The notes: generated by a model not told the origin, from the letters alone. Positions 1 through 10,053 are shown, numbered from the stretch's first letter. The stretch: 64,000 nucleotides of DNA from Bradyrhizobium commune (GCF_015624505.1 NZ_CP061379.1:2170001-2234000), one strand, 5' to 3'. Numbers and translations: made by a program.

Positions 1-91
1 TGCGATTACGTCGGGCTGCGTCGCCTACCTGACCAAACCGTTCACGGCGCAGTCGCTGATCGAGTCGGTGACGCGCGCATCGGCCGCGTAG
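1..91 (+). CDS. Response regulator receiver domain, C-terminal end only
   Basis: Only the last 29 codons lie in the window, read from base 2 and ending in TAG at 89-91. The sequence AYLTKPF is the conserved Lys-Pro near the end of CheY-like receiver domains. The protein stops about 17 residues after it, so no output domain follows this receiver. The gene could be a single-domain regulator or a protein ending in a receiver. Its partner kinase cannot be told from here. An orphan histidine kinase lies 15 kb downstream, but no link is shown. Confidence 0.75.
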   Translation, partial: AITSGCVAYLTKPFTAQSLIESVTRASAA

Positions 92-105
92 CGGGGCCAG
101 GCTGT

Positions 106-1509
106 TCATTCATCGACATATTGCTCCAGCGTCTGCGCCGGTGCGCCCCTGTGGACAGATGCGAATTGCGCCAGCGGAATCGATGTCGTCATTGCCAGCA
201 GGTTGGAGTCGACGACCTCGAGCGCCAGCACCTTGCCCGCTTCCATCTGCTGGACGATCTCGGGCGATGCGACATCGGCTGCAATGCACGCGTTGGTCAG
301 GCACCAGGTATAGGGGATGCGAAAGGCGCTGCCCTGATCGACAGTCAGCTTGGCCGGCTGTTGCAGATACATGCCAACGGGCACGAACAGTTGCAGCCGT
401 GCCGTGGACGTGCCTTCGCGCTCGATCAGGTCCACACGTACGGCAGTCTGGCCGGTCGGGAATTTGCCGGTGATGGAGGTCCGGCACAGCGTCGGCGCGC
501 CACCCGCCTTGAAGCAGAGCTTCTGCCAGTCGCTATAGGTGATGTCCTTGGCCTCACGTTGGCCGCGGGTCGCGACCTCGGTGGATTTGTCGACCTGCGC
601 GGCCTTCGATGCGGCCCAATCCGGTTTCTGCGCGTCGAGGAATTTGGTCACCAGCGGTGACCAGAGCGGGATCGCATCCAGCGAGCCGATGAAGAAATGC
701 CCCTCGTTGCCGAACGGCGGCATCAGATGATATTCGGCCCGGCCGCCGGCCGCGGTGAAGGCCGCGTACATGCGCTTCGACAGATCGGGGCCAAAGAACG
801 TGTCGTTCTCGATGTAGATCCACAGCATCGGCACCCGCGAGGTGCGGCCAAAATCCGCGGTGGCCTCCACCAGCCTGTCGGGTGCGCAATTGTTGTTGGG
901 CTTGCCGCCGACCCGGCCACCGCGACCGGCTGCGAATGTGATGACGGCTTTGACCTGCGGCGGGTTTACGCTCGACAGCGCGATCGAGGCCCAGCCGCCG
1001 GCGGACTGCCCGACCACGATCACGTCCTTCGGGACGATGCGCTTTTCAGCGGCGAGGTAGTCGATGATCCAGAGATCGACCTGCGCCACCGCAAGCCCCG
1101 CGTCGTGGAAGTTGGGATTCGTGCATTTGCCGATCTTGGAGAAGAAGGGGCCGTAGATCGCGCGCGCGGGAATGTCGATGGCGGCGGCGCCATAGCCGGA
1201 GCCCACCGGCGCCACCACGAGATAGCCGCGCTTGGCGAACCACTTTGCGGCGTCACGGAATTCCACGAGCGGAAAGAAGCTGCGATCGGTCGGATTGAGC
1301 GACACGCCGTGGTTCATGATCACGAGCGGGAAGGGGCCGTCGCCGACCGGGCGCACCAGATAGGCGAACATGGGCAGCGGCAGCGGCAGCGCCCAGATCT
1401 CCTCCTGGATGCGGACGTCGTTCTCGGCGCGCACCGGCGCGGACAATCCGCCGAGAACGAGCAGGGCGGTTGCAAGTGATCGGAGGATTGCCGTCGGGAC
1501 ACAGCGCAT
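106..1509 (-). CDS. Exported alpha/beta-hydrolase fused to an IalB-like C-terminal domain
   Basis: The protein has 467 residues. The first ~28 form a Sec signal peptide. Residues ~40-300 look like a dienelactone-hydrolase/PET-hydrolase-type alpha/beta-hydrolase, with nucleophile elbow GQSAGG and a late GHFF His. Residues ~330-460 match the invasion-associated locus B (IalB) family: Cys-containing, ending in a Met/Ala-rich strand pattern. The enzyme would act in the periplasm on an unknown ester or amide. ATG at 1509 is preferred over GTG at 1512 because AAGGAGG sits six bases upstream. A TTGA-N6-TCAA box lies 51 bases upstream. The domain call is firm for the hydrolase and good for IalB. The substrate is unknown. 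Confidence 0.8.
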   Translation of the reverse strand: MRCVPTAILRSLATALLVLGGLSAPVRAENDVRIQEEIWALPLPLPMFAYLVRPVGDGPFPLVIMNHGVSLNPTDRSFFPLVEFRDAAKWFAKRGYLVVAPVGSGYGAAAIDIPARAIYGPFFSKIGKCTNPNFHDAGLAVAQVDLWIIDYLAAEKRIVPKDVIVVGQSAGGWASIALSSVNPPQVKAVITFAAGRGGRVGGKPNNNCAPDRLVEATADFGRTSRVPMLWIYIENDTFFGPDLSKRMYAAFTAAGGRAEYHLMPPFGNEGHFFIGSLDAIPLWSPLVTKFLDAQKPDWAASKAAQVDKSTEVATRGQREAKDITYSDWQKLCFKAGGAPTLCRTSITGKFPTGQTAVRVDLIEREGTSTARLQLFVPVGMYLQQPAKLTVDQGSAFRIPYTWCLTNACIAADVASPEIVQQMEAGKVLALEVVDSNLLAMTTSIPLAQFASVHRGAPAQTLEQYVDE

Positions 1510-1560
1510 CACAAACCTCCTTCAGCCCGGCGGATTTGAGTTGCGGCAGGAGAAGTTTGC

Positions 1561-1574
1561 TTGATCCAGATCAA
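1561..1574. promoter_or_regulatory. FNR/FixK-type box A
   Basis: TTGATCCAGATCAA has the CRP/FNR-family core TTGA-N6-TCAA. It lies between the divergent hydrolase-IalB gene (start 1509) and the SulP gene (start 1676), 51 and 101 bases from their starts, so it could serve both. The match is read directly; binding by FixK is inferred. Confidence 0.8.
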
Positions 1575-1675
1575 TCTTTCCCGATGACCGGAAACCCCTA
1601 TGGATCGATGCAGCAGACCCGACAGCTGCTCATCGTGTCGCTGCGCTGTGCGGTCATCCATCATGAGGCATCTGC

Positions 1676-3379
1676 ATGAACACATCATCCGAGCCGGGAT
1701 GGATACGATTCTTCCCGCCGTCTGCCTGGCTCGCGGCCTATGAACGACGTTGGCTATCGTCTGACGCGGTCGCGGGCATCACGCTGGCGGCCTACGCCAT
1801 CCCGGTCTCGCTCGCCTATGCGGCGCTGGCCGGCCTGGCGCCGCAGGTCGGCGTCTACGGCTACATGCTCGGCGGGATCGGCTATGCCTTGCTCGGCTCG
1901 TCGCGACAGCTCGCAATTGGCCCGACGTCGGCGATTTCCCTGATGATTGCCGCCACCGTCGGCGCGCTCGCCGGCGGCGATGCGGTGCGCTATGCGCAGA
2001 TCGCAAGTCTTGCCGCGTTTGCTGTGGCGGTGCTGTGCTTCATCGCCTGGCTGTTCAAGCTCAGCGTGCTGGTCCGTCTCGTCAGCGACAGCATCCTGGT
2101 CGGCTTCAAGGCTGGCGCCGGGCTCACCATCATCCTGAGCCAGTTGCCGAGCCTGCTGGGCGTTGCCGGCGGCGGCCACAATTTCTTCGACCGCGCTTTC
2201 AAGCTGATGGGGCAGCTCGGGCATATCGATGCGCTGGTGCTGGCGATTGGCGCGATCGCGCTGTTGCTGCTCCTGCTCGGCGAAAGATTGCTGCCGGGCA
2301 AGCCGGTCGGAATCAGCATCGTGGCGCTTGCAATTGTGGTGGCAACGGTTCTGGGCTTTCCGGCCATGGGTGTGCCCGTTACCGGGAAGATACCGGAGGG
2401 GCTGCCGGCAGTGGGGATGCCGACATTCGGGCTGCTGGAGTTCGACGATCTCTTTCCGCTCGCCGCCGGATGCGTGCTGCTGGCCTACATAGAAGGTGTC
2501 TCGGCCGCCCGCAGCTTTGCCGCGAAGCACGGCTATCCCCTCGACGTGCGGCAGGAATTTTTGGGGCTGGGCGCTGCGAACCTCGCGGCCGCCTTTGGCC
2601 ATGGCTATCCCGTCGCCGGCGGCTTGTCGCAATCGGCCGTCAACGACAGTGCCGGCGCGCGGACGCCGCTGGCGCTGGTGATCTGCTCGGTGACGCTCGG
2701 GCTGTGCCTTCTGTTCTTCACGGGGTTGCTGACCAATCTTCCCAAGGCGGTGCTCGCGGCCATTGTCTTTGCCGCCGTGTACAGGCTGGTCGATATCCGC
2801 GCGCTGATGCGGATGTGGCAGGTCAGCCGGATCGATTTCTATGCCGCGGCGATCGCGCTGGTTTCGGTGTTGCTGCTCGGCATTCTCCAGGGCGTCCTGC
2901 TGGCTTCGATTGCGTCGATTGTCCTGCTGCTCGCGCGGGCCTCGCAGCCGAACGTGGCGTTTCTCGGCCGTCTACCCGGTAGCGGGCGCTATTCCGACAG
3001 CGCGAGGCACCAGGATGTCGAGCCGCTGGTCGGAATCATCGCATTCCGCCCCGAGGCCTCGCTGCTCTATATCAACGCCGAGACCATCCTCGATACCGTC
3101 CTGATTGCGTTGCGGCGATCGCCGGGCATCCGGCTGGTTGCCTGCGATCTGTCGGCCTCGCCCTATATCGACCTCGCCGGTGCCCGCATGCTGCGCGACC
3201 TCCATGACGAGCTCGCGCCGCGCAGCATCACATTCTGTATCGTCGGTGCGCATGCGCAGCTGCGCGATCTGCTCCGAGCTGAGGGTTTGGCCGACAAGAC
3301 CGACAGCGGCCAGTGGCTGCGTTCGCTCGACAGCGTTCTCGGGGACGATCATACCGGCGAAGCGCAACGGCCCGCCTGA
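1676..3379 (+). CDS. SulP-family anion transporter with STAS domain
   Basis: This 567-residue inner-membrane protein has the SulP layout: a long run of hydrophobic helices (residues ~30-430) and a cytoplasmic STAS domain at ~440-550. The STAS part shows the DLSASPYIDLAG pattern around its usual phosphorylatable Ser/Thr position. SulP members carry sulfate, bicarbonate or dicarboxylates, and sequence alone does not choose between them. The ATG at 1676 follows a GAGG. It is preceded by FixK-type box A and followed by a decarboxylase gene with its own box. Given decarboxylases next door, bicarbonate or dicarboxylate exchange is as plausible as sulfate uptake. Confidence 0.88.
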   Translation: MNTSSEPGWIRFFPPSAWLAAYERRWLSSDAVAGITLAAYAIPVSLAYAALAGLAPQVGVYGYMLGGIGYALLGSSRQLAIGPTSAISLMIAATVGALAGGDAVRYAQIASLAAFAVAVLCFIAWLFKLSVLVRLVSDSILVGFKAGAGLTIILSQLPSLLGVAGGGHNFFDRAFKLMGQLGHIDALVLAIGAIALLLLLLGERLLPGKPVGISIVALAIVVATVLGFPAMGVPVTGKIPEGLPAVGMPTFGLLEFDDLFPLAAGCVLLAYIEGVSAARSFAAKHGYPLDVRQEFLGLGAANLAAAFGHGYPVAGGLSQSAVNDSAGARTPLALVICSVTLGLCLLFFTGLLTNLPKAVLAAIVFAAVYRLVDIRALMRMWQVSRIDFYAAAIALVSVLLLGILQGVLLASIASIVLLLARASQPNVAFLGRLPGSGRYSDSARHQDVEPLVGIIAFRPEASLLYINAETILDTVLIALRRSPGIRLVACDLSASPYIDLAGARMLRDLHDELAPRSITFCIVGAHAQLRDLLRAEGLADKTDSGQWLRSLDSVLGDDHTGEAQRPA

Positions 3380-3440
3380 CGAGGCATGTCGCGTTGCGGG
3401 CAAGACCGACGCGGACGTCGATCGTCATAACAGTTGACCG

Positions 3441-3454
3441 TTGACTTGGATCAA
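3441..3454. promoter_or_regulatory. FNR/FixK-type box B
   Basis: TTGACTTGGATCAA has the core TTGA-N6-TCAA and lies 73 bases before the decarboxylase start at 3528. It is intergenic, which supports the downstream start over an upstream one inside the box. Confidence 0.75.
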
Positions 3455-3527
3455 CGGAGCCCTCCGCGCTGCACGCACGATCTGCCATCATCTTTGTCCA
3501 ATGGCCGACACGGATCGGGAGAGACAC

Positions 3528-6281
3528 ATGTCAAAAGACGCCAAGCCCGCACATAAGCGAATCGACCAGTTCTTTTCCGGCCCCGGCGGTCGGGCGGATG
3601 ACTGGCGAGATCTGGTGGAAGCTGCAAAGGCGTGGGCGCGCGGCGGCGGTCGCGCGAAATATGATGCAGCCTTGGCTGAGCTTTTGGTGACGGAGGAGTT
3701 TCACGGCTATCCCGGCCTGCAATTGATGACCGCGCTGCGGGAGGCGGCCTCGGCCGGAGATGCGGCAACCTCGCTGGCCCTTGCGACCCGGATCACCCAG
3801 GCTCTGGCGACGCGTTCGTTCCGGCAGCATGCCGGCGACTGGAGCGCGACCGATGACGGCAATGGTGATGTGCCCGAGCTGGTTCCGTCGGCTTTCGGCG
3901 CACATACGACGCGCCGACCCTATTTCGAAACGCTGATCGTCACCGGCGTGTCGTCCAGCAACTGGCCGGCCCTTGCGGCGGAATGGCGCAAGCTGCGCCG
4001 TCCGACCGACGCCTTCGTCTACGAGCCCGTCATTGTCGGCAGTCTCGAAGACGCCTTCTGCGCGACGATGCTCAATCCCAACATCGCCGCCGTCGTGATC
4101 AACGACGGTTTCGGCCTGCGCTCGCGCCACGATGCCCCGGTGCTGCGTTCGATGACGGCCGCTGCCGGCCTCAACGACGAGGCTGATGCGTCCGCACTCA
4201 GGCTCGCTCACATCATCAAGCGCGTCCGGCCCGAGCTCGACATCTACCTGATGTCCAATCGCGACGTCGAGGAGATGGCGGGCAATCCCGAAGCCAACGT
4301 CGCTCGCCGCATCTTCTACTCCGTCGAGGAGCTGCTGGAGCTGCATCTGTCGATCCTCGAAGGCATCCAGGACCGGTTCGACACGCCGTTCTTCGACAAT
4401 CTCAAGAAATATGCCCAGCGTCCGATTGGGACGTTCCACGCTTTGCCGATCGCCCGCGGCAAATCGATCTTCAAGTCTGACTGGATCCGCGACATGGGCG
4501 AGTTCTACGGCTTGAACCTGTTCCTGGCCGAGAGCAGCGCCACCACCGGCGGTCTCGACAGCTTGCTGGAGCCGACCGGCACCATCAAGAAGGCACAGGA
4601 CAAGGCGGCTCGGGCGCTCGGCGCCGACCGCGTCTTCTTCGTCACCAACGGCACCTCGACCTCGAACAAGATGGCGGTGCAGGCGTTGCTTGCGCCGGGC
4701 GACATCGCGATCGTCGACCGCAACTGCCACAAGTCGCATCACTACGGCATGGTGCTGGCCGGCGCCCAGCCGCTCTATGTCGAAGCCTTTCCGATGACGG
4801 AATATTCGATGTATGGCGCGGTGCCGCTGAAGACCATCAAGCAGGCGCTGCTCGACGCCAAGGCCGACGGCCGGCTCGACCGCGTCAAGCTGCTCGATCT
4901 CACTAACTGCACCTTCGATGGCCACATCTACAACACCCGCCGGGTCATGGAGGAATGCCTTGCGATCAAGCCGGACCTGATCTTCCTGTGGGACGAGGCC
5001 TGGTTTGGCTTCGCGCGGTTCTCGCCGTTCCTGCGCCGGCGCACTGCGATGGGCGCGGCCAACGAGATCGAGGCGTGGATGCACGACCCGAAATCGATCG
5101 AGGTCTACGAGAAGCAACAGACCGAGCTTGGCAAGAATCCGTCCGACGAAGTGCTGCTCAAGACTCGGCTGATCCCGGACCCGCGCCAGATCCGGCTGCG
5201 CGTCTACCAGACCAACTCGACCCACAAGTCGATGTCGGCGATCCGCCAGGGCTCCATGCTCTCGGTCAAGGACGTTGAATTCCACACGGTCGAGCAGCAG
5301 TTCAAGGAGGCCGTGTTCACCCACGCCTCGACCAGCCCGAACCAGCAGCTCATTGCCAGCCTCGACGTCTCGCGGCGTCAGATGGAGCTGGAAGGCTATG
5401 GCCTCGTCGCCAACGCGATGGAGATCGCGCTCGCGATCCGCCAGGCCGTCAACAACAATCCGCTGATCTCGAAGTACTTCCGCGTCCTCGGCGCCGACGC
5501 GATGGTGCCCGCGCAATATCGCCAAAGCGGCTTCACCGACTATCTCGCCGCCGGCGTCAACTGGGCCAATACGCTCAAAAGCCTGGACGACGACGAGTTC
5601 TGCCTTGATCCGACCCGCATGACGCTGGTGTGCGGCACCGCCGGTTACGACGGCACCCAGTTCAAGGGCATTCTCGCCAACGAGTACAACATCCAGGTCA
5701 ACAAGACTTCGCGCAATTCGGTGCTGCTCCAGTCCAACATCAACAACACCCGCAGCGACGTCGCCCATCTCGTGCGCGTGCTCGCCGAGATCGCGGGCGA
5801 GGTCGATCGCGGCCTCGCGCAGGGCGGCGCCAATGCGAAGAAGACGTTCGAGGCGCGGGTGACAAGCCTGATGAAGGACGTGCCGGACTTGCCAAACTTC
5901 TCGCACTTCCATCCGAGCTTCCGCGGTGATGCCGGCGCCAAGACCAACGAGGGCGACATCCGCACCGGCTTCTATGCGGCCTATGACGCAGCGGGCTGCG
6001 AGCATATCCGCCTTGGCGATCCCGAGATTGACCGCCGCCTGAAGGCCGGGCCCGAGCTTGTCTCGGCCAATTTCGTGATCCCGTATCCGCCGGGGTTCCC
6101 GATCATGGTGCCCGGCCAGGTCATCACCCAGGAGACTATCGACTTCATGCGCAAGCTCGATGTGAAGGAGATCCATGGCTACGACGCCAAGGAGGGACTG
6201 AAGCTCGTTCGCACGGAGGCCTTGGCGAAGCTCGGCCGGCCGAAGCCCGGCGCACAGCCGAAGCTCAAGGCGGCGTCATAG
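3528..6281 (+). CDS. Orn/Lys/Arg-type PLP amino acid decarboxylase
   Basis: The protein has 917 residues in the fold type I group that includes the large biodegradative lysine, ornithine and arginine decarboxylases. An N-terminal wing/receiver-like part (~1-300) precedes the PLP core. The Schiff-base lysine is in STHKSMSAIRQGS, about residue 567. The C-terminal domain completes the usual architecture, though it is longer than the ~710-755 of enterobacterial enzymes. These enzymes consume a cytoplasmic proton per decarboxylation and protect against acid. ATG at 3528 is chosen because GGGAGAG lies just upstream; upstream starts would run into box B. The substrate is not resolved. Confidence 0.85.
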   Translation: MSKDAKPAHKRIDQFFSGPGGRADDWRDLVEAAKAWARGGGRAKYDAALAELLVTEEFHGYPGLQLMTALREAASAGDAATSLALATRITQALATRSFRQHAGDWSATDDGNGDVPELVPSAFGAHTTRRPYFETLIVTGVSSSNWPALAAEWRKLRRPTDAFVYEPVIVGSLEDAFCATMLNPNIAAVVINDGFGLRSRHDAPVLRSMTAAAGLNDEADASALRLAHIIKRVRPELDIYLMSNRDVEEMAGNPEANVARRIFYSVEELLELHLSILEGIQDRFDTPFFDNLKKYAQRPIGTFHALPIARGKSIFKSDWIRDMGEFYGLNLFLAESSATTGGLDSLLEPTGTIKKAQDKAARALGADRVFFVTNGTSTSNKMAVQALLAPGDIAIVDRNCHKSHHYGMVLAGAQPLYVEAFPMTEYSMYGAVPLKTIKQALLDAKADGRLDRVKLLDLTNCTFDGHIYNTRRVMEECLAIKPDLIFLWDEAWFGFARFSPFLRRRTAMGAANEIEAWMHDPKSIEVYEKQQTELGKNPSDEVLLKTRLIPDPRQIRLRVYQTNSTHKSMSAIRQGSMLSVKDVEFHTVEQQFKEAVFTHASTSPNQQLIASLDVSRRQMELEGYGLVANAMEIALAIRQAVNNNPLISKYFRVLGADAMVPAQYRQSGFTDYLAAGVNWANTLKSLDDDEFCLDPTRMTLVCGTAGYDGTQFKGILANEYNIQVNKTSRNSVLLQSNINNTRSDVAHLVRVLAEIAGEVDRGLAQGGANAKKTFEARVTSLMKDVPDLPNFSHFHPSFRGDAGAKTNEGDIRTGFYAAYDAAGCEHIRLGDPEIDRRLKAGPELVSANFVIPYPPGFPIMVPGQVITQETIDFMRKLDVKEIHGYDAKEGLKLVRTEALAKLGRPKPGAQPKLKAAS

Positions 6282-6293
6282 CGTGCTGGCCGT

Positions 6294-7988
6294 TCAGACG
6301 GCGAACACGACCACCATGACTGAGCCCCAGGTCGTCAACAGGATGTTGGCGACCGGGTAGGCTGGGGTGTAGCCCAGAACCGGGACGGGGCTGCCGGCGC
6401 GTTCCTGCAGCGCTGCCATTGCGGCGGTGACCGTCTGCGACCCGGTCAAGCCGCCGAGCAGGAGAATCGGATTCATCCGCAACACGAAATGGCCAAAGCA
6501 GAATCCGACGAGCTGCGGCAGCAACGTGACGGCCATTCCGCCCAACAGGAGGCCGATGCCTGATTGTTGAAGGGCCGTCAGGAAGATCGGCCCGGCATGG
6601 ATGCCGGTGAGCCCGACGAAGGCCGCAAGGCCGAGCGAGGTCATCAGGCTGATGGCACCGTCGGGAATCTGTCCGAACAGCGGGTAACGCGTACGGAGAT
6701 GCCCGACCAGAAGCCCAGCGAGCAACGTGCCGACGCTGGTGCTGAGCGAGATCGTGATGCCGCCGACGGTGAAGCTCAGGAGCGTGCCAACGAGGCCGCC
6801 GAGGAAAATCGCGAGCCCCAGCACGATGAAATCGATGTTGGTGCTGGGCGCAACGATGACGCCGATGCTCTTGGCCGCGTTCTGTACGACCGGCTCGGGC
6901 CCGACGATCCGGAGCAGATCGCCGCGTTGCAGGACAACGCCGGCTCCGACCGGAATCTCCTGGCCTCCCCGGGTCAACGATCGCAAATAGAGGGCACGGG
7001 TCCAGCTCTCCTGCGAAGCGGCTTCCAATGTCATGCCTGCAAGCTTCGGATTGATCAGGAGGACGTCAGCGGAGATCAAGGGAATGTCGAGAAGCTCCCT
7101 GTCCTCGACTTCCTCGGCGCGAGGGCCGATCCGCCCGACGATGATTTGGCGCGGTGCGGATAGCGCAACGAGATCGCCGGTCGCGAGGATCGTTCCGGGA
7201 GCCGCTTCAGCGATGTGGTCTCCACGACGGATCCGGTGAATGAACAGCCGGTGTTCTGGAATACGGCCTTCCGCGTCTGCGACGGTCGACCCAACGAGAG
7301 GTGAGCCCTCGTCCAATCGATAGGCGCGTAGCTCGAATTTGCGCCAGGCCGATGCCAGACCCGGCTTGGTGCGGGTCACGCCCAAGGCCTGCTCGAGCTT
7401 GAGCGCCTCCGCGCGCAGGTCGATTTTGAGCAAAGCCGGCGCAATCTGGGTGACGAACAGGATGACGCCTGCGTAGCCGAAGATATAGCAGACCGCGTCC
7501 GCAACCGCGATGTGCGAGACGTAGAGTGCGCGCTGCGCCTCGGAAATGGCCAGCCCGTTGACCGCATCGGTCGCCGTTCCCATTGCGGCGCTCTGGCTAA
7601 GGGCGCCTGACATGAGGCCCGCCGCGAGGCCGGGATCGAGATGCAACACCTTCGCGACGACAATGGCTGTCGCGAGACCGGTCGAGCACGTCACGACGGC
7701 AAGCAGCATCGGCTTCAGCCCGTCGCGCTTCATCGCCTGCGCGAATTGCGGTCCGACCAGATAGCCGACGCCAAACAGGAACATCAGGAACAGGAAAGAC
7801 TTGGTCATGCCGGAGACCGGGACATGCGCGAAATCCCCGACCGCCAGTCCGGCAAACAGCGCGCCCGTAACCGGGCCGAGGCTAAACGTTCCAACCCTGA
7901 AGCTGCCGATCCAGTAGCCCGCGGCAATCACAAGGAATAGCGCGAGCTCCGGGTAGCGGACGAGGAACTGCTCCAGCCAGGCCAGCAT
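6294..7988 (-). CDS. AspT-type amino acid/dicarboxylate antiporter (second of pair)
   Basis: The 564-residue inner-membrane protein has the aspartate:alanine exchanger architecture: an N-terminal set of membrane helices (~1-190), two RCK_C/TrkA-C-type cytoplasmic domains (~205-370), and a second set of helices to the C-terminus. AspT proteins exchange aspartate for alanine, which with aspartate decarboxylation creates proton-motive force. Others in the family exchange succinate or other dicarboxylates. It starts 14 bases after the stop of an AspT paralogue, so the two form a leftward operon. It ends 12 bases from the end of the convergent decarboxylase gene. Exact substrate is open. Confidence 0.85.
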   Translation of the reverse strand: MLAWLEQFLVRYPELALFLVIAAGYWIGSFRVGTFSLGPVTGALFAGLAVGDFAHVPVSGMTKSFLFLMFLFGVGYLVGPQFAQAMKRDGLKPMLLAVVTCSTGLATAIVVAKVLHLDPGLAAGLMSGALSQSAAMGTATDAVNGLAISEAQRALYVSHIAVADAVCYIFGYAGVILFVTQIAPALLKIDLRAEALKLEQALGVTRTKPGLASAWRKFELRAYRLDEGSPLVGSTVADAEGRIPEHRLFIHRIRRGDHIAEAAPGTILATGDLVALSAPRQIIVGRIGPRAEEVEDRELLDIPLISADVLLINPKLAGMTLEAASQESWTRALYLRSLTRGGQEIPVGAGVVLQRGDLLRIVGPEPVVQNAAKSIGVIVAPSTNIDFIVLGLAIFLGGLVGTLLSFTVGGITISLSTSVGTLLAGLLVGHLRTRYPLFGQIPDGAISLMTSLGLAAFVGLTGIHAGPIFLTALQQSGIGLLLGGMAVTLLPQLVGFCFGHFVLRMNPILLLGGLTGSQTVTAAMAALQERAGSPVPVLGYTPAYPVANILLTTWGSVMVVVFAV

Positions 7989-8002
7989 CGCGAGCAGTCC
8001 CG

Positions 8003-9691
8003 CTACGTCATCAACATGACCAGCACCATTCCCCAGATCGTCAGCAATGTGTTTCCGACGGCGTAGGTGACCGTATAACCCAACCCGGGAATCTGGCTTT
8101 TGGCACGGTCATTGATCATGCCGAGGGAAGCTGTCGTGGTCCGCGCTCCTGAGCAGCAACCCAGCACGATGGCGTCATGAAAGCGAAACACATACTTGCC
8201 GACATACATCGCCAGGATCAGCGGCACGGTCGTGACTGCGACGCCCCAGAGGAACAGGCTGAAGCCGAGCTGCTGGAGACCCGCGACGAAGCCCGGTCCC
8301 GACGAGATGCCCACGACCGCAATGAACATGTTCAGGCCGACTGAATTCATGAACCACACGGTCGGCGACGGGATTCGGCCGAAGGTCGGGTGGACCGATC
8401 GCAGCCAGCCGAAGAACAGGCCCGAGATCAAGGCGCCACCCGAGGTGGATAGTGTCAGCGGCACGCTGCCGACCTTGTAGACGACGGCGCCGATCAATGC
8501 GCCGATCGCAATCGCTGCTCCGATGAAGGCGACGTCGGCAACGTCGGTCACGCGATCCGGGCGGCCGAGCAATTTCGTTGCGGCCGCCACATCCGGCGTA
8601 CGTCCCACGATGGTGACGATGTCGCCGCGATTGAGCTTCGTGTTCGGCAGGATGGGAATGTCGACCGCGATTGCGCCCCTGGTGATCTTGCGCAGAAATA
8701 CGCCGCGCGCGCTCGGCTCTGTCGACAGCTCTTCCAGCGTCTTTCCGTCGACGTCCTTGCTGGTCACGTAGACGTCGACGCCTTCGATCGGCACCGCCAG
8801 CAGCTCGCGGTCATCGACTTCCTCCGCCTGCTCGCCAATCAGATTGATGAGAACGTCGCGCCGGCCGGCCACGGCGACGACATCACCGGCGTGAATGACG
8901 GTATCGGCAGTGGCGTCCATGATCTTCCCGCTCTGCCTGATCCGCAGCACGAACACCCGATGCTCGGGCACCAGCGCCTCTGCCTGATGTACGGTCTTTC
9001 CAACCGCGAGCCCCCGTTCGCTAACCCGGAACGCACGCACATCGAACTGGTGCCACGCGGTCCCCGGGCCGCCCGCCTGCTTCTTGCCCCCCTGTTCTTC
9101 CTCATATTTTTTGCAGGCCGCTTCGAGGTCGATACCGAGCAGTGCCGGACCAAGCAGTGCCAGGACGACCGCGGATCCGACCGTGCCGAAGATATAGGTG
9201 ACCGCATAGGCGACCGGCATCGCGTCGAGCAGCTTCTTCGCTTCTTCTGCACTCAGGCCGAGACGATTGATCGCGTCGGTGGCAAGGCCCATCGATGCCG
9301 AGATCGTCTGTGAGCCGGCATAGAGCCCCACGGCTGACCCGACATCGTAGCCGGCGATCTTGGCGCCGAGATAGGGGGCCAGGAGGCAGAATACGCAAAC
9401 GACCACGGCAAAAATCGCCTGCGGGACACCGTCGTGCGCGATGCCGCGTACGAATTGTGGCCCGACGCCGTAGCCAATCGCGAACAGGAACATCAGAAAG
9501 AAGGTCGGCTTGAGCGGACCCGAGATCGTGATCCCGATCTGGCCGATGATGACGGCCGCGATCAAGGTCGCCGTCACGGCGCCGAGGCCGAGACCCTTGT
9601 AGGTGAAGGAGCCAAAGTAGTAGCCCAGGGCCAGCGAGAGGAAGATCGCGATTTCCGGATAGCTCTTGAGAGTCTGGAAGAACCAATTCAT
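8003..9691 (-). CDS. AspT-type amino acid/dicarboxylate antiporter (first of pair)
   Basis: The 562-residue protein has the same layout as its downstream neighbour: membrane half, two RCK_C-like domains (~210-370), membrane half. The residues between the domains differ enough that these are diverged paralogues, not a recent copy. They may carry different substrates or form a heteromer. The ATG at 9691 is preceded by GGGGGA at good spacing. A TTGA-N6-TCAA box lies 130 bases upstream. Across the gap is aspartate 4-decarboxylase, whose natural partner is an Asp/Ala antiporter, so at least one of the two is probably a true AspT. Confidence 0.85.
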   Translation of the reverse strand: MNWFFQTLKSYPEIAIFLSLALGYYFGSFTYKGLGLGAVTATLIAAVIIGQIGITISGPLKPTFFLMFLFAIGYGVGPQFVRGIAHDGVPQAIFAVVVCVFCLLAPYLGAKIAGYDVGSAVGLYAGSQTISASMGLATDAINRLGLSAEEAKKLLDAMPVAYAVTYIFGTVGSAVVLALLGPALLGIDLEAACKKYEEEQGGKKQAGGPGTAWHQFDVRAFRVSERGLAVGKTVHQAEALVPEHRVFVLRIRQSGKIMDATADTVIHAGDVVAVAGRRDVLINLIGEQAEEVDDRELLAVPIEGVDVYVTSKDVDGKTLEELSTEPSARGVFLRKITRGAIAVDIPILPNTKLNRGDIVTIVGRTPDVAAATKLLGRPDRVTDVADVAFIGAAIAIGALIGAVVYKVGSVPLTLSTSGGALISGLFFGWLRSVHPTFGRIPSPTVWFMNSVGLNMFIAVVGISSGPGFVAGLQQLGFSLFLWGVAVTTVPLILAMYVGKYVFRFHDAIVLGCCSGARTTTASLGMINDRAKSQIPGLGYTVTYAVGNTLLTIWGMVLVMLMT

Positions 9692-9821
9692 CGTCTCGTC
9701 CCCCGTTCATGCAGAAGCACTGGCGACGCGTGCCTCGGCCACGTGCGCGCCGGACCAAACGGCAGCGACATGGCCTCGCATCGCGTGAGCCCAACATCGG
9801 GCGGCGGCCGACCCGGTCATG

Positions 9822-9835
9822 TTGATCTATGTCAA
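9822..9835. promoter_or_regulatory. FNR/FixK-type box C
   Basis: TTGATCTATGTCAA keeps the core TTGA-N6-TCAA. It is 130 bases upstream of the leftward aspT pair and the better placed of two boxes for that operon. Confidence 0.75.
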
Positions 9836-9940
9836 CCATATGCGGGATGTCTCACGACACCGATGTCATCGCCGCGTCATTCGCCGCGTTGCAGCGCGGC
9901 GACGGGCCCGCGCTCTCGTCGATCCGTCGCGGTCGAAGCG

Positions 9941-9954
9941 TTGAGATAGATCAA
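9941..9954. promoter_or_regulatory. FNR/FixK-type box D
   Basis: TTGAGATAGATCAA has the core TTGA-N6-TCAA and lies 99 bases upstream of asdA, nearly the same distance as box A from the SulP gene. Confidence 0.75.
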
Positions 9955-10053
9955 AGATCGACGTCGATCGCCCACCATGCTGCTGGAGATTGCGCAGGCG
10001 AGGAGCCTCCTCGGCTTCCGTTTCATCAGGCTGCATAGCCCTGGGAGTCTCAC

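Larger units (their letters stand above)
9692..10053. other. Divergent intergenic region between aspT pair and asdA
   Basis: This 362-base gap holds no convincing gene. It carries two TTGA-N6-TCAA boxes, at 9822-9835 and 9941-9954, one on the side of each divergent unit. A bidirectional promoter region under FNR/FixK-type control is the simplest reading. Confidence 0.7.

Noticed and set aside
3531..6176. 881-codon open frame on the minus strand opposite the Orn/Lys/Arg-type decarboxylase
   Set aside because: High-GC antisense shadow. The plus-strand product has clear PLP-enzyme motifs; the minus product is His/Asp/Gly-rich with no domain.
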